From: Actinidia chinensis
Lineage: Eukaryota; Streptophyta; Magnoliopsida; Ericales; Actinidiaceae
Length of the DNA stretch: 40,000 nt
Reading direction: 5' to 3'
Assembly (NCBI GenBank): GCA_009663005.1
Contig: VIGQ01001828.1
Span: 1 to 40,000 of the forward strand
The position numbers were made by a program, and so were the translations under genes. Numbering within the stretch: the first letter of the stretch is position 1; every line of letters starts with the position of its first letter. The notes under the pieces were generated by a model that saw only the letters and a program-made list of their open reading frames with translations, was not told the DNA's origin and did no database searches. This document shows positions 10,850 to 20,955 of the stretch, piece after piece.

Positions 10850-11830
10850 ATCATAGTCGTACCAGCTTAAGCTAAGAAAGATCTGTATGAAATGTTCGAA
10901 AAGGGTGTCAAGGCAAAGAGTTGCTGGAAAGATATCGAGACTCACGAAGAAATGAAATTCTGAAGTGTACCAAAGCTTCACTGATTGTCACTGGCTCTCG
11001 CGGAGCGACAAAGCTTAGAGAACTGTCGTCAGGAGTGAATGAAGGCTTAACAAGAAGTTAGAGTCTGTATCCTGTCATAAGATATTCGAGGGACTCTCGT
11101 GGATCGTCGCAGGAACGAAGAGGCTCGCAGGAACTGTCGCGGTAGCGACTTGGAGCTTCGCCATAGGGAGAAGCCGAGAGCTTGCAGTTTGCCACTAGAA
11201 TTCGCGAGATCGTCGTTGGATAGTCGTGGAGCGACCGACAATCGCAGGATCCTCACAGAGCGAGACGTCGCATTCTGCAAGCGGACCCCCGGTATCTGCG
11301 GATTTTAGGGTTTCCAGCCACTATAAAGGGTCAAGTACTCTTCAAAGTACATTATCTGAGCTGCCGTCATCAAATATAAAACTCAAGAAAGAAGTATTCT
11401 AATTGGAAAAGAGCTCAGAAACAATTCTTAGAAAAGATCTTCCATTATCCATATTGAATAAACCAAAATCCTTGAGGAAGTTCAAGGTTGTGAAATCCTG
11501 GTTCTAAGGGGATTTTTGGGGAATGGTATCAAGCACGGAGACGGTGAAGTCGTGGATACGAGCTAGATTTTAATTAATCCTCAGATCAAGAGTTTGATAG
11601 AGGGTGCTTGTAATAGTCTGTAACCGTCTGAAACTTTGGTGCTAGTGGCATGATCTTTGCCGAAGATGGACACGGTTTTTTTCCCTCCCTGTCCACGGGT
11701 TTTCCAACGGTAAAATCTGTGTGCATCTTATTTCTGGTTTTTGGCTTGTTCCTCTGGTTGCATTCAACATATTACTCAAAGCTGTGGTTAATAATTGGAA
11801 TATTGTATGAATTAGATCTAGTAAAAACAT
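10850..11830 (+). mobile_element. Copia-type LTR remnant (element C)
   Basis: A GC-rich block at 10985-11300 carries many copies of GTCGC/GCGAC in both orientations, including the palindrome GTCGCGGTAGCGAC at 11136. A TATA-like ACTATAAAGG follows near 11322. Farther on come the U5-type sequences GTAACCGTCTGAAACTTTGG, GATCTTTGCCGAAGATGGAC and TTTTCCAACGGTAAAATCTG, as in plant copia LTRs. A copia gag follows directly. The exact LTR ends were not found and no second LTR exists in the window. TGGTATCAAGC at 11524 resembles a primer-binding site but sits before the U5-type sequence, so it is doubtful. Confidence 0.55.
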
Positions 11831-11889
11831 AGATAAGAAACTATTGCTTTTTCAATTTCAATTCGTACAGAGCAGGACACTCAAGAAGT

Positions 11890-13435
11890 ATTATTTTAAA
11901 AAGAGGATCTCCTAGAGTCCTAAATTCTTATGGATTTTCCCTAGGAGGGTAGTTCTACATCTCGACCACCTCTACTTTGATTGTACACTATTTCTTATTG
12001 GAAGCCAAAAGAGGGCTTTTCTTAAGTCTATAGATGAACGGTATGGCACGCAGTAGTCAAAGGCTGAAAGCCACCCATAGTTGTTAACTGATGAAAAAAT
12101 AATTCCAAAAGAAGTTTTGGACTGGGATAATGTCAAGTAATGACAACTGTGGTTGGGTAATAGCAATGCCATTATGCTATATTTACCGGGGTCACAGCTG
12201 CCGAGTTTCGTAATCTCACACTGTGACTTGCAAAAGAAACTTGGGAATATTTTACAGGTTTACCCCCATAGGGCACAATCTATATAAAATGGCCAAGTTT
12301 CAGCATTTGACTATAGCTTTTGAAACTTTAAATGGAAGACGATGAAACTTTTGATCAATTTGACTTTAAATTACGTGATATCGTCATTCAAGCTTCAACT
12401 TTGGTGAACAAATCTCTCCTTCAAAATGTTAAAAAAATTCTAAGAATTTACCTGAGAGATTTAAGCCAAGGTTACTGCCATAGAGTAAAGTAAAGAGTTG
12501 AGCATAAAGTAGAGGACTTAGTAGGATCACTACAAAACTTATGAAGCAAATTTTCGCACAACGAACAAGGTTAAAGGAAATTCGCTTAGCTATACTGAAG
12601 AAAAAACAATGTGCTAAATGATTATGATTCAGACATTAGGTTTGCGGAGCTGGCTTTTTTGTCAAAAAATTTAAAAGATTTTTCAACAAACAACAAGGGC
12701 CTCCTCTTCCGTTGGAAATAGTATAGGAAAATCTTTGATAAGTAACGTTTGTAGAAAATCTTGATAAGGCAAATCAAAAATGACATATTTGAATTCATGG
12801 TGGCATATGTGAAGAAGAATGTTCAAACAAAAAGAAAACCCAAGGGAAGTAAGGTATTGACTGTGACTTGGAGTGATTCCGAGAATGAAGAGGAATCAAA
12901 TATGATGATGAAACGAAACTTTACTGCTTTCCTGGCCTGCTAATGATGGAACAAATGAAAGATCTTCAAAGGAATAGACAATGATAAATCAGATGAGACA
13001 ATTGGTTCTCAAGAGGCAGAAAAAGGTGATTACAACAGCATACAATCACTGATACAATGGAGTCATACAAGCTTGTGGAAGCAAGAGAAACTGAGTAAGA
13101 ATAAAAGGAAGCTTTGAAGAAATTGACTGTTAAGGCTAGTACATGAAGATCAAAGGTGGAACTCATCAGTTGAAAAAGGAATCAATGACTTACTGACAAA
13201 GTGGATTCTAGAGAAAGATGGTTTTTTAATCTACTAGAGATGAATCAAGAAGATTCTCGAAGAAAAAATCTAACATGAGCTGATCTCTTTGAAAATTCCA
13301 ATTGACTTTCAAAAAATACGAAGCAAGTGCTTCTATTTTGAGAAAGTTGGATGAATCAGAAGTATACGGGTGATATCTCATGGATTGGATCTGAGTTGTG
13401 CTAATCTTTTTATTTTAACTAATACAGTTGTGAGG
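11890..13435 (+). pseudogene. gag: Ty1/copia gag, decayed, element C truncated after it
   Basis: Across shifting frames the gag of a plant copia element can be followed: an RPPLFD start region near 11963, RAFLKSIDERYG near 12013, a TIAFETLKMEDDETFDQF stretch near 12310, LRDIVIQASTL near 12370, KVEDLVGSLQ near 12510, and KGSKVLTVTWSDSENEEES at about 12845, followed by FTAFLA. The acidic WSDS(E/D) segment lies in the C-terminal part of long copia gags; a CCHC zinc knuckle expected just before it was not seen. A lysine- and glutamate-rich coiled-coil-like tail follows to about 13400. Protease, integrase, reverse transcriptase and the 3' LTR are missing. The sequence breaks at a G-rich run (13436) and returns to the duplicated unit. 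Confidence 0.75.
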
Positions 13436-13453
13436 GGGGTGGGGGGGGGGGTG
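13436..13453. repeat. G-rich run at the element C / unit junction
   Basis: GGGGGGTGGGGGGGGGGG followed by TGTGTATG marks the switch from copia gag to the duplicated unit. It is absent from copy 2. It could be a filler at a rearrangement, or a sequencing artefact like the long C run at 15011. Confidence 0.6.
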
Positions 13454-13458
13454 TGTAT

Positions 13459-13810
13459 GTTCATTCCGCCTTATTTTTAGCGGATCACTTGTGAGGGTAA
13501 TGCTCATCTACTTCTTAAAGGAGTGAAAAAAATAAATGACTTAATAGTATTAATAAATATGAATAAGATATGAAAAAACAATGTTCTTGTGCTGTGTTCA
13601 GCAGCCATGACGGATGATCCAGCACCAGGAGGATTCCATCCGGAGTTGAAGGTCAAATGATCACAAGAACTTGTATGGTCGCGATTGAGGACCCGTGAAC
13701 AAGATGACCAGAGATATACACTCTCCCTCCTAGCTAGATTCGGGGCAAATAATTACTCTCTAGGTCGCCATTATTACATTGTAAATAAACTGGCTAGAAA
13801 TTCTCTGGGC
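13459..13810. repeat. Local repeat family member R4, copy 1 resumes
   Basis: From GTTCATTCCGCC the sequence again follows copy 2 (29185 onward): ACTTGTGAGGGTAA, TACTTCTTAAAGGAGTGA, ATATGAAAAAACAATGTTCTT, GACGGATGATCCAGCACCAG and CTCTCTAGGTCGC. The first 140 bp duplicate 8982-9120. The material between is therefore flanked by a direct repeat, as expected for a recombination or insertion event. The open frame at 13685-13951 shows no known domain. Confidence 0.7.
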
Positions 13811-14882
13811 TTGAAGGAAGCGTGCTTGTGCCGTGCCTGTTACCGTGCCATATGTTTGGGCTCCTGCCATTGCTTTAAACTGGTGGTCTGTCCGCGAACT
13901 TGCACAAAACGAAAAAGGTGGGCTATGATCTTTGTTTGCACTCACCCATAAACCCATTAGAGACAATCGCTGCATCTTTCAATTTATGTTCACACACATA
14001 TTGAAAACCAAGCTTTGATTTCCTAGGTAGCACTGCTTGCACATCGGATCGATCAAGAAGATCATATGGCTGAACCGTCCCAGGAGAGGTCAATACACAC
14101 CAACGGCGGTGCAAACACTTAAGAGAAAAACCAATAAGGAACTAAAAAAAAAGAAAGAACAGCTGTTAATTAATGAAAACCACCACATGTAGACGCCAGG
14201 CAACCATTTTAACCTATCCAATTACCCAAAACAACATGACTTCCTTACAATGCATTTGGTGTATTAGGAAACTTGCATTCATGAATTAGTTTGGCCATAG
14301 TTTTTTTAAAAATATGTTTTAATTATGACTAAACTTGGGGAGTATCCAAATTTGTCCTTCAAATTCGTGCCATTGTCGAAATATGTCTAGATTTTATATC
14401 TTCGCTTCTCCTTAAATTCCTGCTTATTTCACGACTGCAAATAAACAAGCGAAGAAGGAAAGTTGGAGAGTATAACAGGGTTAATTGAGATCAGTCAAAG
14501 TGGAGGGATAAAGTGAAATTCCACAAATTTCTAATTTTGAAAGATTATAGAGGCATGTGCTAGTAACAAACAACACTAGCACAAATATTTTTTATTAGCA
14601 ATAAAGGTATTGTAATGTTTGAATAGGTATAGGCATGATTTTAATTGAAATTGGAACTTCTTTCTTTGCTTTTTTCTTTTTTTTTAAAAAAATATTAGAG
14701 GAGAAAAGTGATTAAAGATGAAAACATAAAAGTCATTTCAAACAATATAGAAAACCGAAGCACTATACAGAACTATAAGAGTAAGAGTTCTTAAGCTACT
14801 ATTGTTGTGAAAATCTATTTTAATACTAATTATAATTATAGATATCTACATCGTCGGAAAAACATTATTAGCCGAAACACAC
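13811..14882. other. Spacer between fibrillarin and F-box gene (copy 1)
   Basis: Collinear with 29550-30800 in copy 2. It holds no recognisable gene; it presumably includes the 5' region of the F-box gene. A poly-pyrimidine tract followed by AAAAAAATATTAGAGGAGA occurs near 14665 in both copies. No confident TATA box or start codon for the F-box gene was identified. Confidence 0.5.
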
Positions 14883-15037
14883 TTGGTCCCTCCAAATTTG
14901 AAGGATGGAATTCTTCCGATCGAGATGGGCATGGGGGGGACTTTCCCAAAGCCTTTTGTTCCATGGAAGAAAAACTTGTCAGTTCTCAGATTTAATAAGT
15001 TTTATTGCCGCCCCCCCCCCCCCCCCCCCCCCCCCCC

Positions 15038-15101
<64 letters not shown>

Positions 15102-15109
15102 CCCCCACG

Positions 15110-15141
<32 letters not shown>

Positions 15142-16150
15142 TATGTGAAATGGCGTCTGTAGCCCTCGAGAATAATAGCCTACAAAGCACAGATTAAATA
15201 TCTCAAACTTGTCACAAGAAGCTCCTCTGTTGATGGTCGAGACGAAAGAAAAACCACCCAGAAAAGAGAATTCATTAGTGTTTACCGATAGGGAATAACA
15301 TACCGAAGTCAACATCCCATGCCGTGTAATAAAGGGTTTTTTAGTTCTTCTGTTGGATGGTTGTTTTACATAGAAAAACCATGATAAACCCTTTAAACCC
15401 CTTCACCATGGAGTGGTTACTCTCCCAGTCTTTATGATCCTTTGGGTGAGTTTTAGTTGGTTAACACTATCCTGACATTTGTTGTGAAAGGAATACTATC
15501 GTCGGACCCTTTGTAAAACCAAATCATTATGAGGTTTGTGGTTATCTATTGTGGTATGAGAAGATTGGCATTTCTTCAGCTCACGGTAACGACGCTTGGG
15601 ATTTCATCACTGGAACAATACGATGTATTTGTTGATATAATTATCATAAAGGTCAAGTTTTGCAATGATAATTGTGGGTAAGCTTGTGCGATTGAAAGTT
15701 GCTAGTGTGCTCACCAATTACCAGAGTTATGATCAAAAGAGATAATTATTGCGCCAAGTTGCTTATTTGTTGAGTCACAAGAGGGAGATTACTAATGATT
15801 CAACAGGTTGGAAAAATCGGTAAACTTTGAATTCACTGTTTAAGTTGGTATATCGAATTGGGGAGCACACGAGGCAGTAGGGGACACGTTAAGAACATAT
15901 GGATCAAGCCTGATTTTTAGGTGACAATCCATTTGCATCCATCTCACCGATGGAGTTTCAGGGTGTCAACCCAACTGTATTTATACACTGATCCAAAACC
16001 ATATCGTAATCCACCTTAGGCATATCATGGTGTTGATGATGATTCGGGTGTCTGTCAACTTAGCGGATGGGAGCTTCCACAACTATACGTACCAGATCCT
16101 TATGAAAAGCATTATTCTTCCCCCAATTTGGTTTGTGCCAAAAGGCTTAA
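14883..16150 (+). pseudogene. F-box protein with DUF295 / KIB1-4 beta-propeller (copy 1)
   Basis: Plant F-box/DUF295 proteins are about 350-450 residues; the F-box binds SKP1 in SCF ubiquitin ligases and the propeller is thought to recruit targets. Readable pieces, in order and over several frames: NWRLVALEN at the end of the F-box (seen most clearly in copy 2); SSSVGWLFYIEK near 15340, like the family's GSSHGWL; NPFT near 15395; VESQEGD near 15772; FTV and VGISNW near 15830; GCQPNCIYTLI near 15965; LADGSFHNY near 16060, like the family's LEDGS; and LPPIWFVPKG before TAA at 16148, a typical C-terminus. A 131-bp C run is embedded in the F-box part. The gene cannot be translated as read. The matched order over about 1.2 kb makes the family call firm; the orthologue is not identifiable. 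Confidence 0.75.
15011..15141. repeat. Poly-C homopolymer block, 131 bp
   Basis: 127 of 131 bases are C; the exceptions are T15038, T15099, A15107 and G15109. In copy 2 the same site (near 30945) goes straight from TTTTATTTGGTCG to TATGTGGAAATTGGCG without any C run. It produces proline- and glycine-only frames that are not genes. A homopolymer this long is very rare in plant DNA; poly-G/poly-C filler from sequencing is the simplest explanation. A real expansion would break the F-box. Confidence 0.95.
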
Positions 16151-17264
16151 CGGAACGTAATTGGCTTGTTTTTAGTTACTAATATAGTGATAGTTGTACT
16201 AGCTATATGGTAGAATTAATTCTTTCTTTTTATTTTTTTAATGTGAAGATCTGATTTTATTATACTTGATTTTTGTTGTTAGCTTTCTGGATGGATATTA
16301 TTTGGCTAATGGGTTTTTTTTTGATTAATTTATCGTAATTATAATGGAGTTGCCGTGTATGTTTTTTTAGTTTACTGTTGGTGGTATGATGGTAATTCAC
16401 AACGACACTCCAAGATGATAGTCATCAGCGATTAACAAAAACAAAAAAAACTCAAGAGTTTATTAACAAAACTTCTTCTTGGACTATCGCCAAACAAGAC
16501 TTTTATTGGATCTACAAAATACGCATTTTGTCCCATATTTTCTAGGTGTTGGGTTAAAACATTTGTTTATTGGGCAACTTTAGGTAATTTACACTTTAGA
16601 TCCTTATACTTTTACTAAAATCTCACATTATACCCTCAACTGCAATTGTTTCAATCAACCGTGCAGGTATGTGGACGAATCAATGTGAAATTTCCCATCC
16701 ATATAGTTAATTAAAGAGATATAAAGAAGACACCATGTTACCCTATGAAGAAAAAGACGGTATGTTGATTTAATAAGTTGATCGAAAGGTGAGATTGAAT
16801 AACATAAGTGAAGTGACTAAATTCTAAAAGGTTAATGATATAATTAAAAGTTAAAAAAGTGCCAAGGGCAGATTAGGTAAATGTACAGAGGATAAAAAAA
16901 AGAGATTACCTAACTTTTTGACGAACAACTCACCAACTTCGGACTCTGAATAAACATGCCCAAGCAGGCCCAACCAATTCCCATGTAAATTAATTAATTG
17001 GACGTCCATAATGATTCTCTTCGTATCTAATCCTTATTCGGTAAATCTTATTCCTTTCCATCTTAACCTTTCCTGGCAGTTCACTTGACCAAAATATTCC
17101 TTACCAAACGCACGCGAATAGAATTTTAACGGCACAAAGGTCAAGGGGTTAATAAAGTATTCGTCGAGTTATTTAGATGCAATTTACAATGAAGGACTAT
17201 TTATTGGGTGGTATTTAGGAATACAACATGACTAGTAAAATCCAAGCGGTTCTCCATGAAAAGC
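16151..17264. other. Spacer between F-box gene and C2 gene (copy 1)
   Basis: Collinear with 32014-33169 in copy 2. It contains the 3' flank of the F-box gene and about 600 bp of AT-rich sequence, then a conserved segment before the C2 TATA box (CACCAACTTCGG near 16931, AATTCCCATGTAAATTAATT near 16977, GGTCAAGGGGTTAAT near 17141). These blocks are preserved better than the rest and may be promoter sequence. No other gene was seen. Confidence 0.5.
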
Positions 17265-17272
17265 TATAAATA
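17265..17272 (+). promoter_or_regulatory. TATA box of the C2-domain gene (copy 1)
   Basis: TATAAATA lies 54 bp before the C2 ATG. The same box occurs at 33170 in copy 2 with a similar pyrimidine-rich leader (CTTCTTAATTTCCTC). Position and conservation support a core promoter. Confidence 0.65.
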
Positions 17273-17325
17273 CCACCATTCAAACGGCGTCTTCTTAATT
17301 TCCTCTAATTCCAGTTACACCTATA

Positions 17326-17692
17326 ATGAGTGTCCCCGTTACGAAGTGAGGTCACGATCACGTCGGCCGAATGATCTGGAGAACGTGAACCGGCGATACG
17401 GCCGGCTCCACAAAGTGGCCCCAATGTTTGTGTTTTTCGTTTTAACACCATCATTTTGGGTCCGACTGCAAAAACAATGGACACCAGGTCGACGATGGAA
17501 GAGACAGTGTCCCTACTGAGGATGCAAAACTCGAGTGAGTCGACTCTGTACACCGACATTGTCCACCGATTGCCACTGAAGACACCCAAAGCCACTCACA
17601 GGTAGGCTCGGCTCAACCTCAGTGACGTCACCGATCGACGTTGGCCTCGGCACGTGATACCCGAAAGATCAAGATGAAGCGCCCTCCGGTGC
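17326..17692 (+). pseudogene. C2-domain protein, truncated at the duplication junction (copy 1)
   Basis: C2 domains bind phospholipids, often with Ca2+; small plant proteins of this type have an N-terminal C2 domain followed by a Pro/Tyr/Gly-rich tail. From ATG at 17326 the frame-corrected reading begins MSVP and continues to VEVTITSANDLENVNRRYG, the first strands of a plant C2 domain. Later come STLYTDIVHR near 17546 and MKRPSG near 17674, corresponding to the family's LYIDxVH and KLKRPSG motifs. There are several frame shifts. At about 17690 the sequence stops matching copy 2 and, after 28 bp, fibrillarin sequence of copy 2 begins. The tail is therefore missing here. Confidence 0.7.
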
Positions 17693-17861
17693 GGAAAACG
17701 TAATATAATGGTTTCGAAAGTGATTGGGTACATACATGGATGGTAGAACTGAATATGTCGGGAATTTTGATGGTTCTTGTGCATAGTTGGTTGTCACCTT
17801 CTTAGACGGCAGATCAAATTTTTAAGTTGGTGACTTTGGGTGACTTTTGTAGACTTGCAAT

Positions 17862-17903
17862 TAAACGTTTTCCCCCCGGGGGGGGGGAACGATAAAAAAA
17901 AAA
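17862..17903. repeat. Cluster of homopolymer runs (C, G, A)
   Basis: TTTTCCCCCC, then GGGGGGGGG-type and A runs follow each other inside the fibrillarin intron of copy 2; the matching place in copy 1 (near 7277) reads AAAAATTCGAAGTATAAAAG. The run cluster resembles the other homopolymer anomalies in the window and is probably a low-quality patch. Confidence 0.6.
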
Positions 17904-18030
17904 AAGTATCATGGGGGGATGGATGCCATACGGGCCTCCGTACCTTGTGCTTCTCGTATGGTTTTGCAATGCCTTTTGACTAAAACTAGACCCATTACTG
18001 ACATTTGTATTGACATAGATCTTATACGCA

Positions 18031-18262
18031 AATTCCTTGGGTGTACGTCATGAATTTGTTCCGACTTGGTTCATTGATGCACAACTTGCTTATGCTGTTG
18101 GCCACAAACTCATTATTTATAGAAACGATTACTGGCACATTTGCTACTTGACTAGATCTTATAATAAATTCCTGGGGTTATAGGTCATGAATTTTGGTTC
18201 CGACTGGTGGGCATTTGCATGCACAAACTGCTATGCTGTTTGCAAGAACTCATAATATGGAC
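18031..18262 (+). repeat. Imperfect direct duplication inside the fibrillarin intron (copy 2)
   Basis: Segments beginning AATTCCTTGGG at 18031 and AATTCCTGGGG at 18167 repeat each other in the same way as 7431 and 7575 in copy 1. Confidence 0.6.
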
Positions 18263-18378
18263 TGTTTTTTTGCCAAGTAAAATTAGATATTTTACCTTGT
18301 TCAACATTAACAAAACCACCAAAACAGGTTGGGTGGCATTCAGACTTCTTCTGTGCTGAGAATCATCCTCCAGGTTCC

Positions 18379-18483
18379 AGATTGTGATTAATGCTTTGGT
18401 GGAAATTACTTTTTACAAAATACTGAAATTATGAAGTATTTTTTCAAAAATGGTACTTCGACAGATTTCTGACTGCAAATCTC
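18379..18483 (+). ncRNA. Candidate intronic box C/D snoRNA, copy 2
   Basis: This copy shows better boxes than copy 1: GTGATTAATG (box C-like, consensus RTGATGA) at 18384, ACTGAAA (box D') at 18422, TTATGAAG (C'-like) at 18429 and TTCTGACT (box D) at 18467. AGATT just before box C and AATCT shortly after box D could form a terminal stem. The location in a fibrillarin intron fits the U60f host arrangement known from Arabidopsis. Box C deviates from consensus and no guide was matched, so confidence is low. Confidence 0.3.
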
Positions 18484-18526
18484 AGTTTTCTGGTATTTTC
18501 CTGTTTCCTGCACGCAAGGAGATTAG

Positions 18527-18896
18527 TGTTGGCCCTAATGATTCAAGCTAACAAATAAAACCACAAACAAGAAAACAAGCGTTTACGTAGTTCGGCAAAT
18601 CGCTAAGTCCCACGGGGACAACAAGTCCAATATAAACTTGCAAAGGTTACAAAAGACAAACCTCTCTCAAGATCCTCACTGAGGAGTTATTACAAGCTCA
18701 GATGAACACTTGTGGGATGATTTACAAGTGAGGAGAGGAGGGGTATAAATAGGTGAGGGTAGAGCCTTACAATGGAAGATCCAAGAGCCACAATGGAGGA
18801 CTAGCCACATTGAAGACTTTCTATAAGCCACAATTCAAGACTAGCCATAATGGATGACTTGTGACAAAGTGAGGCACCAGCCAAAGCCACAATCCA
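18527..18896 (-). repeat. 3' LTR of copia A with internal GCCACAAT repeats
   Basis: Begins TGTTGGCCCTAATG right after exon bases GGAGATTAG and ends near CCACAATCCA at 18896. The tract ATCTCCACCTTGGCG follows; read on the minus strand this is a purine-rich primer (CGCCAAGGTGGAGAT). Near 18785-18870 the motif (A)GCCACAATxxAxGACT occurs about four times. TACGTAGTTCGGC near 18576 is typical of copia LTRs in this orientation. Confidence 0.75.
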
Positions 18897-18929
18897 AAAT
18901 CTCCACCTTGGCGCAACTTCCCTGAAAAG

Positions 18930-20955
18930 ATTGCTGCCTCAATTGCGCCCCTAGGCACCAGAGTCAGATCTTCTCGCACTTTTTGTAGCTCCACCTTGCC
19001 GAGCTCTTCTGACTTCAATAACTCACAGATGGTTCGAGATATATCGAACCAAAACTAGGTGATCCAAACAAACTAAGTTCAAACTCATGAATCACAATTG
19101 TTGGAGGACAATCGAACCAAATCAGGTGACCATATAAACTGAGATTTACCAATTGAAATCTTCTCACAGATGCTGGTGTTAAGATATGCCATGAACTAAG
19201 ATAATGAGATCTCTATTCTGGGGCGAGCCTTCTCACACATGCGATTTCCTACTCAAAAAGCTTTCTCTACATGCTGATGATACTGTCTTTGCTAGGAACA
19301 CTTCCTTCTTGGCAAAGACCCATTTATAAGTCAATCGATTTCTTGCCTTTTTGGAAGTGGACAAATTCCAAGTCTGATTCTGATAGAGTGACCTCAATCT
19401 CTCTGTCTCCATTGCCAGCTTCCAGTTGTTAGATTCCATATCTGCACAGCTTCTCTGTAATTGTTGGAATATCATCTCCGGTAATGGAAGAGCGTAGTGC
19501 CACCATGTCAGTTATACCAAGCTGGTTTTTTGGGATATTTCTCTCGGTTTACTAGTGGCAATAGATTCTGGTTGTGTCTGACCTCTGGGATTGATGCTGG
19601 TCTTGATCCTCCACCTCAACCCAGGCTTTCATCGGAATCCATATTCAGGATGATCAGAATCCTATTCAGGATGCGTTAAACTGAGTGTTTTTGATTCGTA
19701 GGGAATCTCAAACTCCACCTGCCTGACGGACTTTGGGTATTCTTCTCTTTCTGAAGTTGTCTATTTTAGATTGCAGACTCGTCAAGGTAAATCGCGGCTT
19801 TAGTACGATTCTTCTTGGACTCAGGATTCCCTAAAGGAATGCTTTAAACTCCCTTCACTAAAACCCCAGGAAATAGCTTTCTTGACTTAGGTTTAGTTTG
19901 GGATTCTTTCAAACGGAAATATGATGGAAATCCGAATATATGCAGACAATCCTAATCAAAGCGGGTTGTCCAGACCCATACCCCTGTGGAGTTTTTCATT
20001 AGTGCCCTGATGCTGGAAGTCTGTTGATAATGAAAGAAGCATATGATAAAGCTTCTGCCCAAAAAAACTACTCAACTTGAATGGGGACAACATGCATCGT
20101 ACATTGTACCAAGGTACGATTCATCCTTCTGCTACACCGTTTGTTGTGGTGCCGTGCCTAGGTACAGTTAAAATGGCGGACTATCCCTCATTTTGGACAG
20201 ATCTTCTGGAAAGGGTCTGAACTTTGTATTCCCTCCATTATCTGATCTACGCTTCTTGATTTTCTACCTGTCTGAGTCTCTATCATTTCTTCCACTTAAG
20301 GAAGATACCAGAACTTCATTTTTGTGCTCATAGGATATACCAAATATAGCTTGAGGAAATCATCAATAAAGTAACAACCAATGTTTTCCTCCGAATGAAG
20401 CATTCTGAGAAGGTCCCCAAAACATCGGTAGCAGTAGTATAGTGTTCCCTTTGTACGAGATAGCCGGTGCCAAATTTACTCTTGTCTTGCTTGCCTACAA
20501 TACAGTGTCACAGAAGTCAAGTTTTCCACTCTTGCACCTTTCAGTTTTCTTGCATTTACCAAGTTTTGTAAAGCTTCTCCCCGCCATGCCCTAAGCGCAT
20601 ATGCCATAGTCGGAAGGTATCAGATGAATCATCCGGGAACTGGGTACAAGCGGATGCTCTTTCCATGATGTATGCCCATCAAGAAAAATATGATTTCCCT
20701 TTTGAGTACCCTTTCATGGCAAGAATGCTCCTCGCTACAACCTTCAGGACTCCACCTTCATGTTTACCTTTGTACGCTGGAATCTAGCCCATACATAGAG
20801 GAGATCATTTTCTTTAGATCAGGAACATATCTAACCTCTATAAGGCGTCTTGTTTGTACCATCTGCATCTCAGGCGTATCATTCCTATACTTTTGTCTGG
20901 CAAGTATTGTTATTGCTCATCACAAACAACCACCTCCATCAAGCTCCTCAGATTG
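18930..20955 (-). pseudogene. pol: Copia A pol: GAG-pre-integrase, integrase, start of reverse transcriptase
   Basis: Minus strand, frame-shifted. The GAG-pre-integrase region follows the protease; LQNLVNARKLKG lies near 20575 and SGTALHRTKG-like codons near 20470. Integrase core pieces include FIDDF and VYPMSTK near 20320-20350, DPFQKIC and GIVRHF near 20190, RHHNKRCSRRMNRT near 20130 and AEALSYASFIINRLPAS near 20030. Reverse transcriptase begins in the frame 19233-19475 with LYQNQTWNL and YKWVFAKKE, but the catalytic YVDD box and RNase H never appear before the polypurine tract at 18900. About 1.5 kb of normal copia sequence is missing, judged from the family's usual length. Confidence 0.8.

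Larger units (their letters stand above)
7140..17690 (+). repeat. Tandem segmental duplication, copy 1 (fibrillarin - F-box/DUF295 - C2)
   Basis: Sequence from AAGTGATGGGTACA at 7140 onward is repeated in the same order and orientation from 17718, and the match ends near 17690 / 34268 within the C2 gene. The copy is about 10.5 kb long, about 6.2 kb once the foreign stretch 9110-13459 is removed. Collinear matches include the fibrillarin exons (7929, 8138), the F-box/DUF295 gene (14883-16150) and the C2 promoter and start (17265-17330). Differences from copy 2 are mostly one-base indels plus substitutions. Unpurged haplotypes joined in the assembly are an alternative to a true tandem duplication. 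Confidence 0.9.

Noticed and set aside
11524..11534. TGGTATCAAGC as the primer-binding site of element C
   Set aside because: U5-like LTR sequence continues for 300 bp after it, so it would lie inside the LTR; probably chance.
13685..13951. 88-codon plus-strand frame, cysteine-rich end
   Set aside because: The corresponding stretch in copy 2 and in R3 is not open; no family recognised.
14883..15315. Proline-rich (+) and glycine-rich (-) open frames of 62-107 codons
   Set aside because: They are produced by the poly-C block; outside it the frames have no domain.
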